Assembly (NCBI RefSeq): GCF_002835735.1
Contig: NZ_PISD01000027.1
Location: 1 to 64,000, forward strand
Reading direction: 5' to 3'
Length of the DNA stretch: 64,000 nucleotides
Source: Cytobacillus horneckiae
GTDB taxonomy: Bacteria > Bacillota > Bacilli > Bacillales > Cytobacillaceae
The position numbers and the translations under genes are program-made. Below, in pieces: positions 26,215 to 34,462 of this stretch; position 1 is the first letter of the stretch; each line of letters begins with the position of its first letter. The notes under the pieces were generated by a model. That model ran no database searches and was not told where the DNA came from. It was given only the letters and a program-made list of their open reading frames with translations.

Positions 26215-27279
26215 ATGAAAGACATATATAGCGATATTATACAGTTCAGAGGAACTCATTATGATTTTGGTGTAATGCAAGGGAATGTGTTGAAAAATTC
26301 CTTAGCGGTGAAAAACCGTGATGATCAGTGGAAAGTAAGAAAACCGCGATTTCAAATAAATGCAGCAGAAGCAAGACAAGCGATTCAGCGCTTTGCCCCC
26401 GGGGTTTGGGATGAAATCATTGGATTGCAGGATAGTTTACAATGGCCGATAGAAAAAGTATTGCAGGAATACGGCGGCTACAGGGTAAACTACGTCAAGT
26501 CAGGATGTTCTATTTTAGTTGGCGACCATTATTTAATTAGAAATTATGACTACCATCCAAAGACGTATGAAGGGCGCTATACATTATTTCAGCCTGCTGA
26601 TCAGGGCTATAGCATACTTGGGCCGAGTCAAAGGGTAACCGGAAGAATGGATGGCATGAATGAAAAAGGATTATGTGTAGGCTATAATTTCATGAACAGG
26701 AAAAATCCAGGCGATGGCTTTATTTGCTGTATGATCGGAAGGCTCCTCTTGGAATCATGTGCTGATGCGGACGAAGCGGCAATGATGCTCAAGGAAATTC
26801 CGCACAGACATTCCTTTACATATGTAGTATATGATAGGGAGGGAAAAAGCTATGCAGTAGAGACTTCCCCAAGAGGCGTTGTCATAAGAGAAACGCTAGC
26901 TTGCACGAACCATTTTGAAATGATGGTGGAAGAAAACCGACGGCAGTTAACAGATTCTAAAAGAAGGCTGAGTATAATAGAAGAAAACAGGAGTAGTCTT
27001 GCAGATGCAAACGATGCTTTTCGCCTGATGAATGATACCGACAAAGGCGTTTTTTCTGATCTATATGGAAGCTGGGCGGGAACCATTCATACAACAGCAT
27101 ATTTCCCGCGTGAAATGAAGGCATGGATTGCGCTTGGTGGTAATCAGGAGCCTGTTGAGTTTGATTTTCACAGGTGGCTGAGCGGGCAGGATGTTGCAAA
27201 GAGCCGTATTACTGGTCAGGTAGATACGGATATTCCATTTTTACATATGGATGAGGGGGCGAATTGGTTTAGGAAATAG
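26215..27279 (+). CDS. C45-family Ntn-hydrolase (acyl-CoA:6-APA acyltransferase-like)
   Basis: This 354-residue protein resembles penicillin acyltransferase-like self-processing hydrolases. The likely autoproteolysis site and nucleophile is the Cys in VKSGCSILVGDHYLIRNYDYHP (about residue 100), followed by GRMDGMNEKGLCVGYNF and EIPHRHSFTYVVYDREG. Substrate is unknown; family members act on acyl-amide bonds. AGGAGGAAA precedes ATG 26215. It is a single gene, and a 52-bp tandem repeat begins 2 bp after its stop. Confidence 0.78.
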   Translation: MKDIYSDIIQFRGTHYDFGVMQGNVLKNSLAVKNRDDQWKVRKPRFQINAAEARQAIQRFAPGVWDEIIGLQDSLQWPIEKVLQEYGGYRVNYVKSGCSILVGDHYLIRNYDYHPKTYEGRYTLFQPADQGYSILGPSQRVTGRMDGMNEKGLCVGYNFMNRKNPGDGFICCMIGRLLLESCADADEAAMMLKEIPHRHSFTYVVYDREGKSYAVETSPRGVVIRETLACTNHFEMMVEENRRQLTDSKRRLSIIEENRSSLADANDAFRLMNDTDKGVFSDLYGSWAGTIHTTAYFPREMKAWIALGGNQEPVEFDFHRWLSGQDVAKSRITGQVDTDIPFLHMDEGANWFRK

Positions 27280-27280
27280 A

Positions 27281-27488
27281 AATGCTGGTGCTTTAGGTGA
27301 ATAAAAGTGATTTATTCCTCTGAAGAGAGAGAAATGCTGGTGCTTTAGGTGAATAAAAGTGATTTATTCCTCTGAAGAGAGAGAAATGCTGGTGCTTTAA
27401 GTGAATAAAAGTGATTTATTCCTCTGAAGAGAGAGAAATCCTACTGTTTTAGGTGAATATAGTTGTTTATAAGTGTAAATGAAGCTAA
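27281..27488. repeat. 52-bp tandem repeat, locus B (three copies plus a decayed fourth)
   Basis: Near-identical units start at 27281, 27333 and 27385, with a degenerate copy from 27437. Each has a hairpin GAATAAA-AGTGA-TTTATTC and a purine tail ending CTCTGAAGAGAGAGAAA. The period is not a multiple of three and the units have frequent stops, so they are not coding. It starts 2 bp past the stop codon of the C45 hydrolase, so the hairpins would be in that gene's 3' untranslated region. Confidence 0.9.
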
Positions 27489-27686
27489 TCAGCAGGGAAT
27501 GGACTATATCATTGGATCGTATATGACTTTGAATTTTGTGGGTTAACGAAATATGAAGCGAGCCATGTTTATGAACGGTTTAAATGGTGTATTGCGAGAC
27601 TCTTACTCATTTTGAATTCAATCGTATTACTTATATTAGTTGTTATTTCGTTTATGTTGTTTAGTCATTTTGCTGAGATGTTGTGA
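27489..27686 (+). pseudogene. Possible remnant of a small membrane protein
   Basis: A 65-codon open stretch encodes a soluble-looking start (YDFEFCGLTKYEASHVYERFKW) followed by a long hydrophobic run (LLLILNSIVLLILVVISFMLF). There is no usable start codon before the late Met in the hydrophobic part. It reads like the 3' part of a decayed small membrane-protein gene. I do not recognise the family. Confidence 0.3.
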
Positions 27687-27799
27687 TGGGTTGAATAAAG
27701 AATAATGACTATACTTTAACGGATCTGAAGAGTATATTTTATTGGGCGGTGCTACCAGGAAGCGAAACAACCCTATTCGCTAAAAAAGGAGGGAGAATG

Positions 27800-28099
27800 A
27801 TGCCAACCTGTCAAAACTGTGGCCAGCAATGGAGCTGGTTTACAACCGTAAAAAAAATGTTTACATTGAAAAAGAAAATGATGTGCCCTAATTGCCAAGC
27901 AGGACAATATGTAACAAGTGATACGCTGCAAAAAAACGGTATGGTGAGTATGATTCCATTATTCACATGGGTTCCGCTCAGCTCTTTTGGAGTGCCACTC
28001 TTAATTAGTGCGGCTGTTGTAATAATAGTAGTCTTAATTGTATTCGCTTTGATGCCAAAGCTATATAAATTAAGCAATGAAGAAGACCCATTATGGTAA
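27800..28099 (+). CDS. Zinc-ribbon membrane protein (TIGR04104-like)
   Basis: This 99-residue protein has an N-terminal zinc ribbon, CQNC at about residues 4-7 and CPNC at about 36-39, then a hydrophobic segment (about 65-88). This matches the putative zinc-finger family TIGR04104. I chose ATG 27800, correctly spaced from AAGGAGGG; the long frame from 27749 has no ribosome site. Function is unknown. Confidence 0.72.
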   Translation: MPTCQNCGQQWSWFTTVKKMFTLKKKMMCPNCQAGQYVTSDTLQKNGMVSMIPLFTWVPLSSFGVPLLISAAVVIIVVLIVFALMPKLYKLSNEEDPLW

Positions 28100-28134
28100 G
28101 AAAACAGACGAAAGATTCTCGTCTGTTTTCTCAT
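28100..28134. terminator. Bidirectional terminator between the zinc-ribbon gene and vanZ
   Basis: GAAAACAGACGA and TCGTCTGTTTTC form a perfect 12-bp stem with a seven-base loop. It separates two convergent genes. Confidence 0.75.
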
Positions 28135-28143
28135 GATAATGAT

Positions 28144-28662
28144 TTATCGATTCACATAATATAAGGTGATTGTTAAAAAGAACAATGGTACGCCAACGAT
28201 CATTGATAAGGCTGAGATAAAGCGCTTAACCCGATCTTGGTTTTTAAATAGGAAGTGCAGGATAGAGTAAAATAAGATGCCGAGCCCTCCACCAGCAGTA
28301 TTTAAAATCACATCATCGATATCAGAAGCGCCGATAGCAAAAATAAATTGAATAATTTCTACGCTTATACTTATGTATAATATCGCGCAAAAAACTTTCA
28401 TGGCACTTCGATTTTTAGCAAATAGCATGAAGTAAATACCGGCTGGAATAAATAGGAGCACATTACCCCACACATTTACATCCACGCGCTTTGTGCGAAT
28501 CCCATCATACACATTAATATATTCAGAAATGGTCGCAAAAGGAATTAGGTTAATACTGCGATAATCTGCACCAGTTCTAATAAATAGAATCGTTATTAAT
28601 AAAAATAAATAAAAGATCAGCATGAACCAAAACATGGTTTTAAGTAAATTTATTCGTTTCAT
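28144..28662 (-). CDS. VanZ family membrane protein
   Basis: This 172-residue protein has about four to five membrane segments and the VanZ signature NLIPFATISEY plus DVNVWGNVLLFIPAGIYF and SDIDDVILNTAGGGLGI. VanZ gives low-level teicoplanin resistance in enterococci; in Bacillus the role of such genes is not known. AAGGATG precedes its ATG. It lies downstream of the exporter genes on the same strand with a 90-bp gap. Confidence 0.85.
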   Translation of the reverse strand: MKRINLLKTMFWFMLIFYLFLLITILFIRTGADYRSINLIPFATISEYINVYDGIRTKRVDVNVWGNVLLFIPAGIYFMLFAKNRSAMKVFCAILYISISVEIIQFIFAIGASDIDDVILNTAGGGLGILFYSILHFLFKNQDRVKRFISALSMIVGVPLFFLTITLYYVNR

Positions 28663-28753
28663 TTAATACATCCTTACCAATGTTAAAAAATCAGAGGTAG
28701 AACGATCTGGAAGAAAAGAGTGTTCTACCCGTTTTAATTTGTTATCTTTTTCT

Positions 28754-30097
28754 TTAAACCTCTCTGCGCATCGCTTTTAAAACATCAACTTTTGTTGCCC
28801 GTTTAGCTGGACGCAAACCGGAGAAAATGGTAACCAATAAACAAATGGCGATACTTATTAATGTTAATGACCATGGAATATACGATAGCATTAACCCTTC
28901 AGGCGCTGCATCTTCAAAGGCTGCCTTTAAAATGTATGGAAGAGCGAGATTGACAAGATAGCTTATTCCATAAGCAACAATTGTTCCAAATGTAGCACCA
29001 AGCAAGCCAATATAGCTGCTTTCTAATAAGAAGATATTTTTAATTGTTTTTGGATTGGCACCGATCGCTTTCATGATACCAATATCTGGAGCACGCTCTG
29101 TTACTGCCATTGTCATCGTGTTATAAATACCTATAGAAGCAATTATAAGTGCGATTGTTCCAATGAAGATTAAGCCAATTTTCATAATAAGGAAGATGGC
29201 ATTGATTTGTTTCATTTCACTTGCAACGGAATAAACCATGTAGTTTTTATCTTCCAGTTGAGTCGTGATGTCGGTAACAGCTTGGACATTGTTCGCGTAC
29301 ACTCTAATATAATCATAGGTTTTTTCGGCATCTGCTTTTATTTCTCCGCCATCATACATTTCAGAAGCGCCGCCTTTTACGCCAGTAAATGCTTCAACAT
29401 CCTTTAAAATGCTTTCTGAAATGAATACATGTGATTCCCTCATCCATTCTCTTCCAGGCTGTTTTGCTATCCCTACGACTTTTAATGGAATCGTTTCTGT
29501 TATTTCTTTTCCGTTTTGATTCTTGATAACTGTCATATTGACTGTCGAATTTAACAAATTGCCATTATAGGCATATTCTTTTTTAATGGTGCCATCTTCT
29601 TCATAAGCATCGACTCCATCTGGTACACCTTTCATTAATTCTTTAGCAAAATGGTAGCCTACAACGACTTCATTCTCTTTTTCTGGTAATCTGCCAGATG
29701 AAAGTTCGAAGTCAGCTTTCATTTCCGACGGAAAATGAGTGACGATTGCTTGTGTTGAAGCTTCATAGCCGTCCACTTCATAATTTGGCCATTGCTGCAG
29801 TTCGTTTCTTCTAGTAACTGCTTTTACTTGTTCTATATTTTCAAGGAATGCTACATCCTCATCAGTTAGGCTTTTCATATTCGCCTTTTCATCTTCTTTT
29901 CCAAACACTTCAACTTGTGTAACCATTTGATTTTCCATCATGTCGGAAATAATAGATTTATGAAGACCGAATCCAACGGAAGCTAGGACGATAAGAAATG
30001 CACAGCCAATGGCTGTTGCTAGCACGGTCATGAATAATCTTGATTTATTTTTTTTCATATTTTGTCTAACAAACCTAAATTGGTCTTTAAATGTCAT
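28754..30097 (-). CDS. ABC exporter permease, MacB/FtsX type
   Basis: This 447-residue permease has the MacB plan: one membrane helix near the N-terminus (about 20-45), a large extracellular domain (about 46-300, MacB_PCD) and three C-terminal helices (FtsX). MTMAVTERAPDIGIMKAIGANPKTIKNIFLLESSYIGLLGA is the typical FtsX region. It overlaps the ATPase gene by 4 bp. No membrane-fusion (YknX-type) or two-component genes are adjacent, so the substrate is open; peptides are common. Confidence 0.87.
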   Translation of the reverse strand: MTFKDQFRFVRQNMKKNKSRLFMTVLATAIGCAFLIVLASVGFGLHKSIISDMMENQMVTQVEVFGKEDEKANMKSLTDEDVAFLENIEQVKAVTRRNELQQWPNYEVDGYEASTQAIVTHFPSEMKADFELSSGRLPEKENEVVVGYHFAKELMKGVPDGVDAYEEDGTIKKEYAYNGNLLNSTVNMTVIKNQNGKEITETIPLKVVGIAKQPGREWMRESHVFISESILKDVEAFTGVKGGASEMYDGGEIKADAEKTYDYIRVYANNVQAVTDITTQLEDKNYMVYSVASEMKQINAIFLIMKIGLIFIGTIALIIASIGIYNTMTMAVTERAPDIGIMKAIGANPKTIKNIFLLESSYIGLLGATFGTIVAYGISYLVNLALPYILKAAFEDAAPEGLMLSYIPWSLTLISIAICLLVTIFSGLRPAKRATKVDVLKAMRREV

Positions 30098-30783
30098 AGC
30101 GCTACACCTTCCAATACCTTTCCATCTGCAATTTCAATGATTCGATGCCCGATTTTAGCTACTTGTTCATCATGAGTAATAATCAAAAAGGTGATGCCTA
30201 AATCTTTATTTAATTGCTGAATGAAATGCAGTAAATCCTTCTCTGTATCACTGTCTAAGCTGCCAGTAGGTTCATCAGCTAAAATGAGCGGGGGATTAAC
30301 AACGAGAGCCCGCGCGATGCTGACCCGCTGCTGCTGGCCGCCTGATAATTCACTAGGATAATGGTCTTTATAATCTTCTAATCCAACCCGTTTTAATGTT
30401 TCCATCGTTTGTTTCTTTCTATCAGATTCATTGATTCCTTTAAAAATTAAAGGCAGTTCAACATTTTGAAAGGCAGTCATACTTGGTATGAGCTGAAAGT
30501 TTTGGAAGATAAATCCGATGGTTTCTAAACGGAAATCAGCAAACTTGCTTTCGCTTAATTCACTGACTAATTTCTCATTAATCCAGACTTCCCCATTAGT
30601 CGGTTTAATAAATCCACTAATAATATTCAGCAAAGTAGATTTGCCAGATCCGCTTCTGCCAATGATCGTGACAATTTCTCCTCTGTTAATGTTAAATGAA
30701 ACATCTTTTAAGACAGGGATAATATTTTTTTGATTTTTTTTACCTATCTCAAAAGCATGACTAACCTCTTTAATTTCAATCAA
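30094..30783 (-). CDS. ABC exporter ATP-binding protein, MacB/LolD class
   Basis: This 229-residue ATPase has Walker [10 protein letters not shown], signature LSGGQQQR, Walker B LILADEP and ITHD. The [24 protein letters not shown] Q-loop region and [11 protein letters not shown] mark the MacB/LolD export class. It starts with TTG (30783) behind AAGGTGG. It forms a two-gene operon with the permease. Confidence 0.87.
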   Translation of the reverse strand: MIEIKEVSHAFEIGKKNQKNIIPVLKDVSFNINRGEIVTIIGRSGSGKSTLLNIISGFIKPTNGEVWINEKLVSELSESKFADFRLETIGFIFQNFQLIPSMTAFQNVELPLIFKGINESDRKKQTMETLKRVGLEDYKDHYPSELSGGQQQRVSIARALVVNPPLILADEPTGSLDSDTEKDLLHFIQQLNKDLGITFLIITHDEQVAKIGHRIIEIADGKVLEGVAL

Positions 30784-31023
30784 TTAAAATGACCACCTTT
30801 TTATTAATTTTTTTAACTAATCTATTAGACGATTCGTAAGAAGCTAACCACTACACATATTTTTAAAATTTTTTTTAAAAAAAGGCGTAGTAGGTTTTGA
30901 AAAGAAGGAAAAACTGTATGATGGAAGGGTTTGTTCATCATATTGAAATATTGTAGAGCAAGAAAAAGATTAGATGTATGATACACTTTAACTAATAGAA
31001 TCTAGAAAATTGGGGTGTACATA

Positions 31024-32409
31024 GTGAAAACGGTATTAGTAATTGGTGCAGGGGTAAATGGTCTTTCAGCCATGTATGAATTGCAAAAGTGGAAAACCGA
31101 GAATAGCTCTGATGTAAAGCTTGTGCTGGCTGAAAGCTCTGATCAATTAGGCGGTAAGATTCGGACTGTAGAAGAGGATGGTTTTATAATGGAAGCCGGT
31201 GCCGATTCTATTGTAACAAGAAAGGCAATGGATATGAGCTTTCTGGAGGAGCTTGGGCTTAAAGAAGAGGTTATTCATAATGCAGCAGGACGGTCATATA
31301 TTTTTTCGGAAGGGGAATTAAAAGGCATTCCGGCTGATGCGGTCTTTGGCATACCCGCAAGTATTGAATCTTTGGCAAATACCCCGCTTGTATCAGCAGA
31401 AGGAAAGGTAGAAGCGTTAAAGGACTTATATACAGCGCATAACCCCTTTACAAAAAATGATAGCATCGGAGCGTTTTTGGAATTTTACTTTGGAAAAGAA
31501 TTGGTAGAAAAGCAAATTGCCCCTGTTTTATCGGGTGTATACTCCGGGAAACTCAGCGATTTAACAATCGCTTCAACGCTTCCGAGCGTTTATGATTTCA
31601 AGGAAGAGTACGGTAGCATTATAAAAGGCTACGCTGCAAATAAGGAAAAATATCAAAGCAGCGGCGATAGGAAATTCCTTTCTTTTAAAAGAGGATTAAA
31701 CACGTTAATTCATGCATATGAGAGAAAACTAGAGGACGTAGAAATTTTAAAAAACAGAAAAGTGACTTCATTAACCAGGACTGGCGAACAATATGAAGTG
31801 GTGTTTAATAAGAATGAAAAATTGAACGCTGATTATGTTGTGTTAAGTATCCCGCATCAAGCGGCTAAAGAAATTATTGGCGATAACCATATCCAACAGC
31901 AATTGGCTAAACTAAATAATAGCTCTTTAATTAGTGTGTACGTTGGCTTTAATGTGCCGGATGACATTTTGCCTGCTGACGGCACAGGCTTTATTGCAGC
32001 AAATAATGCCGAACTCTCATGTAATGCCTGTACGTGGACAAGCAGAAAGTGGATACATACATCAGAGGCACGAAATTTATTAGTAAGGCTATTCTATAAA
32101 AGCAGCAATCCATCATTCGCAAAAGTGAAGGAAATGAGTGAAAAGGAATTGCTGGCGCTCGCACTTGTAGATATCGAAAAAAGCTTGCATATAAAAGCTG
32201 AACCAATATCAAGCGAGGTCACTAAATGGACAGAGCAAATGCCAACATACATGATAGATCATCCACAAACAATCGCACAGTTGGAGGAACTATTGGCAGT
32301 AACCTATCCAGGCGTATATATCGCAGGCAGCTCTTATTACGGCTCCGGCATCCCGGATTGTATTGAAAATGGAGAAAATGTTGCTCGGGATATTATTAGG
32401 AAGTTGTGA
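31024..32409 (+). CDS. hemY: HemY-like flavin oxidase (proto/coproporphyrinogen oxidase family)
   Basis: This 461-residue FAD protein has a Rossmann GAGVNGLSA at the N-terminus, LGGKIRTVEEDGFIMEAGADS, and a C-terminal GVYIAGSSYYGSGIPDCIENG typical of Gram-positive HemY/CgoX. Such enzymes oxidise coproporphyrinogen III in heme synthesis. It is not in a hemEHY cluster here, so it may be a second copy or a divergent relative. I chose GTG 31024 because it puts the Rossmann motif at the usual distance and is well spaced from GGGG; another GTG lies at 31015. Confidence 0.72.
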   Translation: MKTVLVIGAGVNGLSAMYELQKWKTENSSDVKLVLAESSDQLGGKIRTVEEDGFIMEAGADSIVTRKAMDMSFLEELGLKEEVIHNAAGRSYIFSEGELKGIPADAVFGIPASIESLANTPLVSAEGKVEALKDLYTAHNPFTKNDSIGAFLEFYFGKELVEKQIAPVLSGVYSGKLSDLTIASTLPSVYDFKEEYGSIIKGYAANKEKYQSSGDRKFLSFKRGLNTLIHAYERKLEDVEILKNRKVTSLTRTGEQYEVVFNKNEKLNADYVVLSIPHQAAKEIIGDNHIQQQLAKLNNSSLISVYVGFNVPDDILPADGTGFIAANNAELSCNACTWTSRKWIHTSEARNLLVRLFYKSSNPSFAKVKEMSEKELLALALVDIEKSLHIKAEPISSEVTKWTEQMPTYMIDHPQTIAQLEELLAVTYPGVYIAGSSYYGSGIPDCIENGENVARDIIRKL

Positions 32410-32467
32410 ATGGAAAACCCATTTTTGTAACGGGGGCATAGTGAAGAAAAAGTGATAATATAAGAAT

Positions 32468-32496
32468 TAAAACCCCTTTTGTAAAGGGGTTTTTTC
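32468..32496 (+). terminator. Terminator after the HemY-like gene
   Basis: AACCCCTTT pairs with AAAGGGGTT and is followed by TTTTTT. Confidence 0.85.
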
Positions 32497-32835
32497 GTAA
32501 TGTGAAATTGGCTCCAGTCTGCCCACTCGGTTAGCTAGCCATCCATCCATATACAGCCCAAGTCGAGGTAGGCATGTATTTGCTTCTAAAAACGTAAATT
32601 AGGGTCATCTTTTTTTCGAGCCAATTTGTATCGACAATTAAAGGTCAATGAATTTTAAATAGAAAATAAAAATGATTAAATTATGGGATTGGAACTTGTC
32701 CTGTTTTAAATTGGAAGTTTCTTTTACAATAGGGATAGCAAGGTGAGAACACATTATATTACTGTCCGAACAGAGCATAAAATGACAGGAATAAAAGATT
32801 CTACCGTAATAAGATAATGATGGGGAGTGAAGAAA
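32497..32835. other. Gap before the AraC-type regulator
   Basis: I see no gene here. The frames on either strand lack ribosome sites. TACAAT at 32725-32730 could be a -10 but has no good -35 at the right distance. GATGGGGA at 32818 is the ribosome site of the next gene. Confidence 0.4.
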
Positions 32836-33693
32836 ATGACTTGGATTCGAGACATACAAAGAGCGATTGATTATATTGAGAATCATTTGCTAGAAAAGAT
32901 AAAAATTGAGGATGTTGCAAAGGAGGCAAATGCGTCGATATTTCATTTCCAAAGAACATTTACTATGCTGACGGATTGTTCCGTTGGAGAATATATCAGG
33001 CGAAGGAGATTAAGCCTGGCTGCAAAGGAGCTATCCCAAACCTCAGGAAAAGTAATTGATATTGCCTATAAGTATGGATACGATACCCCGGAGTCATTTT
33101 CGAAAGCTTTTCGAAGGCAACATGCTATGTCACCGTCTGACGCTAAAAAGTATAGAGGCAAACTACAATTATATGATCGCCTAATTATTCAGGTGATACT
33201 GAAGGGAGCAGAACCAGTGAAGTACAATATTGTTGAAAAAGAAGCATTTTCAGCTATGGGCATTAAAAGGACCTACTCATTAAAAGGGAATGAAAACTTA
33301 ATCGAAATTCCAAAGCTATGGAATAAAGTAAATCATGATGGCACAATTGATAAGCTGTGCAAACTGAACGACGGGAATATTAAAGGTGTTCTTGGTGTGT
33401 GTGTAGACGAAGGAGAGGCTGAAGGAAGTATTGATTATTGGATTGCTGTTGAATCAACAGAGGAAACATCAGCACAATTTGAAAAAGTAGAAATTCCAGC
33501 ATCCAAATGGGTTGTATTTGAAGTTAGCGGCGAAATGCCGGAAGCAATGCAAAGCACGTGGAAAAAAATATTCTCAGAATGGTTTCCAACGAGCGGCTAC
33601 GAGCATGCAGGCACGCCAGAGATGGAAGTATACCCTGAGGACGGATCTGATTCCAGCGAATTCTACTCAGAAATATGGATACCGGTAAAATAA
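32836..33693 (+). CDS. AraC-family regulator with GyrI-like effector domain
   Basis: This 285-residue protein has two N-terminal HTH motifs (about 5-105: IENHLLEKIKIEDVAKEANASIFHFQRTF and IAYKYGYDTPESFSKAFRRQHAMSPSDAKKYRG) and a C-terminal GyrI-like/SRPBCC-type effector-binding domain (about 130-285). This order is that of SoxS/Rob or BmrR-like multidrug-sensing regulators. I chose ATG 32836 over the in-frame GTG 32827, which falls right after the ribosome site. It stands alone, so its target is unknown. Confidence 0.82.
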   Translation: MTWIRDIQRAIDYIENHLLEKIKIEDVAKEANASIFHFQRTFTMLTDCSVGEYIRRRRLSLAAKELSQTSGKVIDIAYKYGYDTPESFSKAFRRQHAMSPSDAKKYRGKLQLYDRLIIQVILKGAEPVKYNIVEKEAFSAMGIKRTYSLKGNENLIEIPKLWNKVNHDGTIDKLCKLNDGNIKGVLGVCVDEGEAEGSIDYWIAVESTEETSAQFEKVEIPASKWVVFEVSGEMPEAMQSTWKKIFSEWFPTSGYEHAGTPEMEVYPEDGSDSSEFYSEIWIPVK

Positions 33694-33708
33694 TTTACCG
33701 TCAGCCTT

Positions 33709-33739
33709 AATCCCGCCTTTTGGTTAGGCGGGATTTTTT
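33709..33739 (+). terminator. Terminator after the AraC-type gene
   Basis: AATCCCGCC pairs with GGCGGGATT and runs into TTTTTT. Confidence 0.88.
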
Positions 33740-33847
33740 CTGTGAGCATGCCCTATGAATGATGAAAAAAGACGAAGCTTTTTCTTCGTAGTTTTGAAGA
33801 AAGAGTCCAATAAATCTTCTTAAACAGGTAAAATAGTGGATGTGAAA

Positions 33848-34367
33848 TCGCCCGTTCGCTGCGCAAAGGTCCACAGAAGGTAGAAGAAAAGTCATCTCAT
33901 CGCCCGTTCGCAGTGGAAAGATCTGCAGAAGGTAGAAGAGAAGCGTCCTCATCGCCCGTTCGTTGCATAAAGCTCCACAGAAGGTAGAAGAGAAGCGTCC
34001 TCATCGTCCGTTCGCTGTATAAAGCTCCACAGAAGGTAGAAGAGAAGCGTCCTCATCGCCCGTTCGTTGCATAAAGCTCCACAGAAGGTAGAAGAGAAGC
34101 GTCCTCATCGCCCGTTCTCTGCGCAAAGATCCATAGAAGGTAGAAGAGAAGCGTCCTCATCGCCCGTTCGCTGCGCAAATGTCCTCAGATGGTAGAAGAA
34201 AAGTCATCTCATCGCCCGTTCGCAACGCAATAATCCTTAGAAGGTAGAAGAGAAGTCAATACATCGCCGATTCCCTATTAAATGATTCGCAAATGGTCGA
34301 AAAGGAGACGTCAAATTACTCGTTCGAATAATAGGCAGCTAGACTAACACCTACCACCGAGAAGTGG
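33848..34367. repeat. 52-bp tandem repeat, locus C (nine to ten copies)
   Basis: Units beginning TCGCCCGTTCG start at 33848, 33900, 33952, 34004, 34056, 34108, 34160 and 34212, exactly 52 bp apart, with degenerate copies at 34264 and 34316. Each carries GAAGGTAGAAGAGAAGCG or a close variant. Copies 1 and 7 share the variant ending AAAAGTCATCTCA, and the units after them both continue TCGCCCGTTCGCA, which suggests a block duplication. The period is not a multiple of three. The 770-bp gap between 33694 and 34462 holds nothing else that I can name. Confidence 0.93.
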
Positions 34368-34404
34368 ATGAGAGAAGCGTGCTTTACGAGAGACAAAATC
34401 AATA

Positions 34405-34456
34405 TAGGAAAAAACCGACATCCAGAAGAAAAAATGTACTTCCGAACACCGGTTTA
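34405..34456 (-). terminator. Possible weak terminator of the MFS gene (minus strand)
   Basis: On the minus strand AAACCG is followed by a long loop, CGGTTT and a T run. The stem is short. Confidence 0.3.
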
Positions 34457-34462
34457 TAATCA

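Noticed and set aside
33707..33952. An 81-codon minus-strand gene
   Set aside because: It covers the terminator of the AraC gene and the first repeat units and has no ribosome site.
33848..34367. CRISPR array
   Set aside because: The whole 52-bp unit repeats with no unique spacers, and no cas genes are present.
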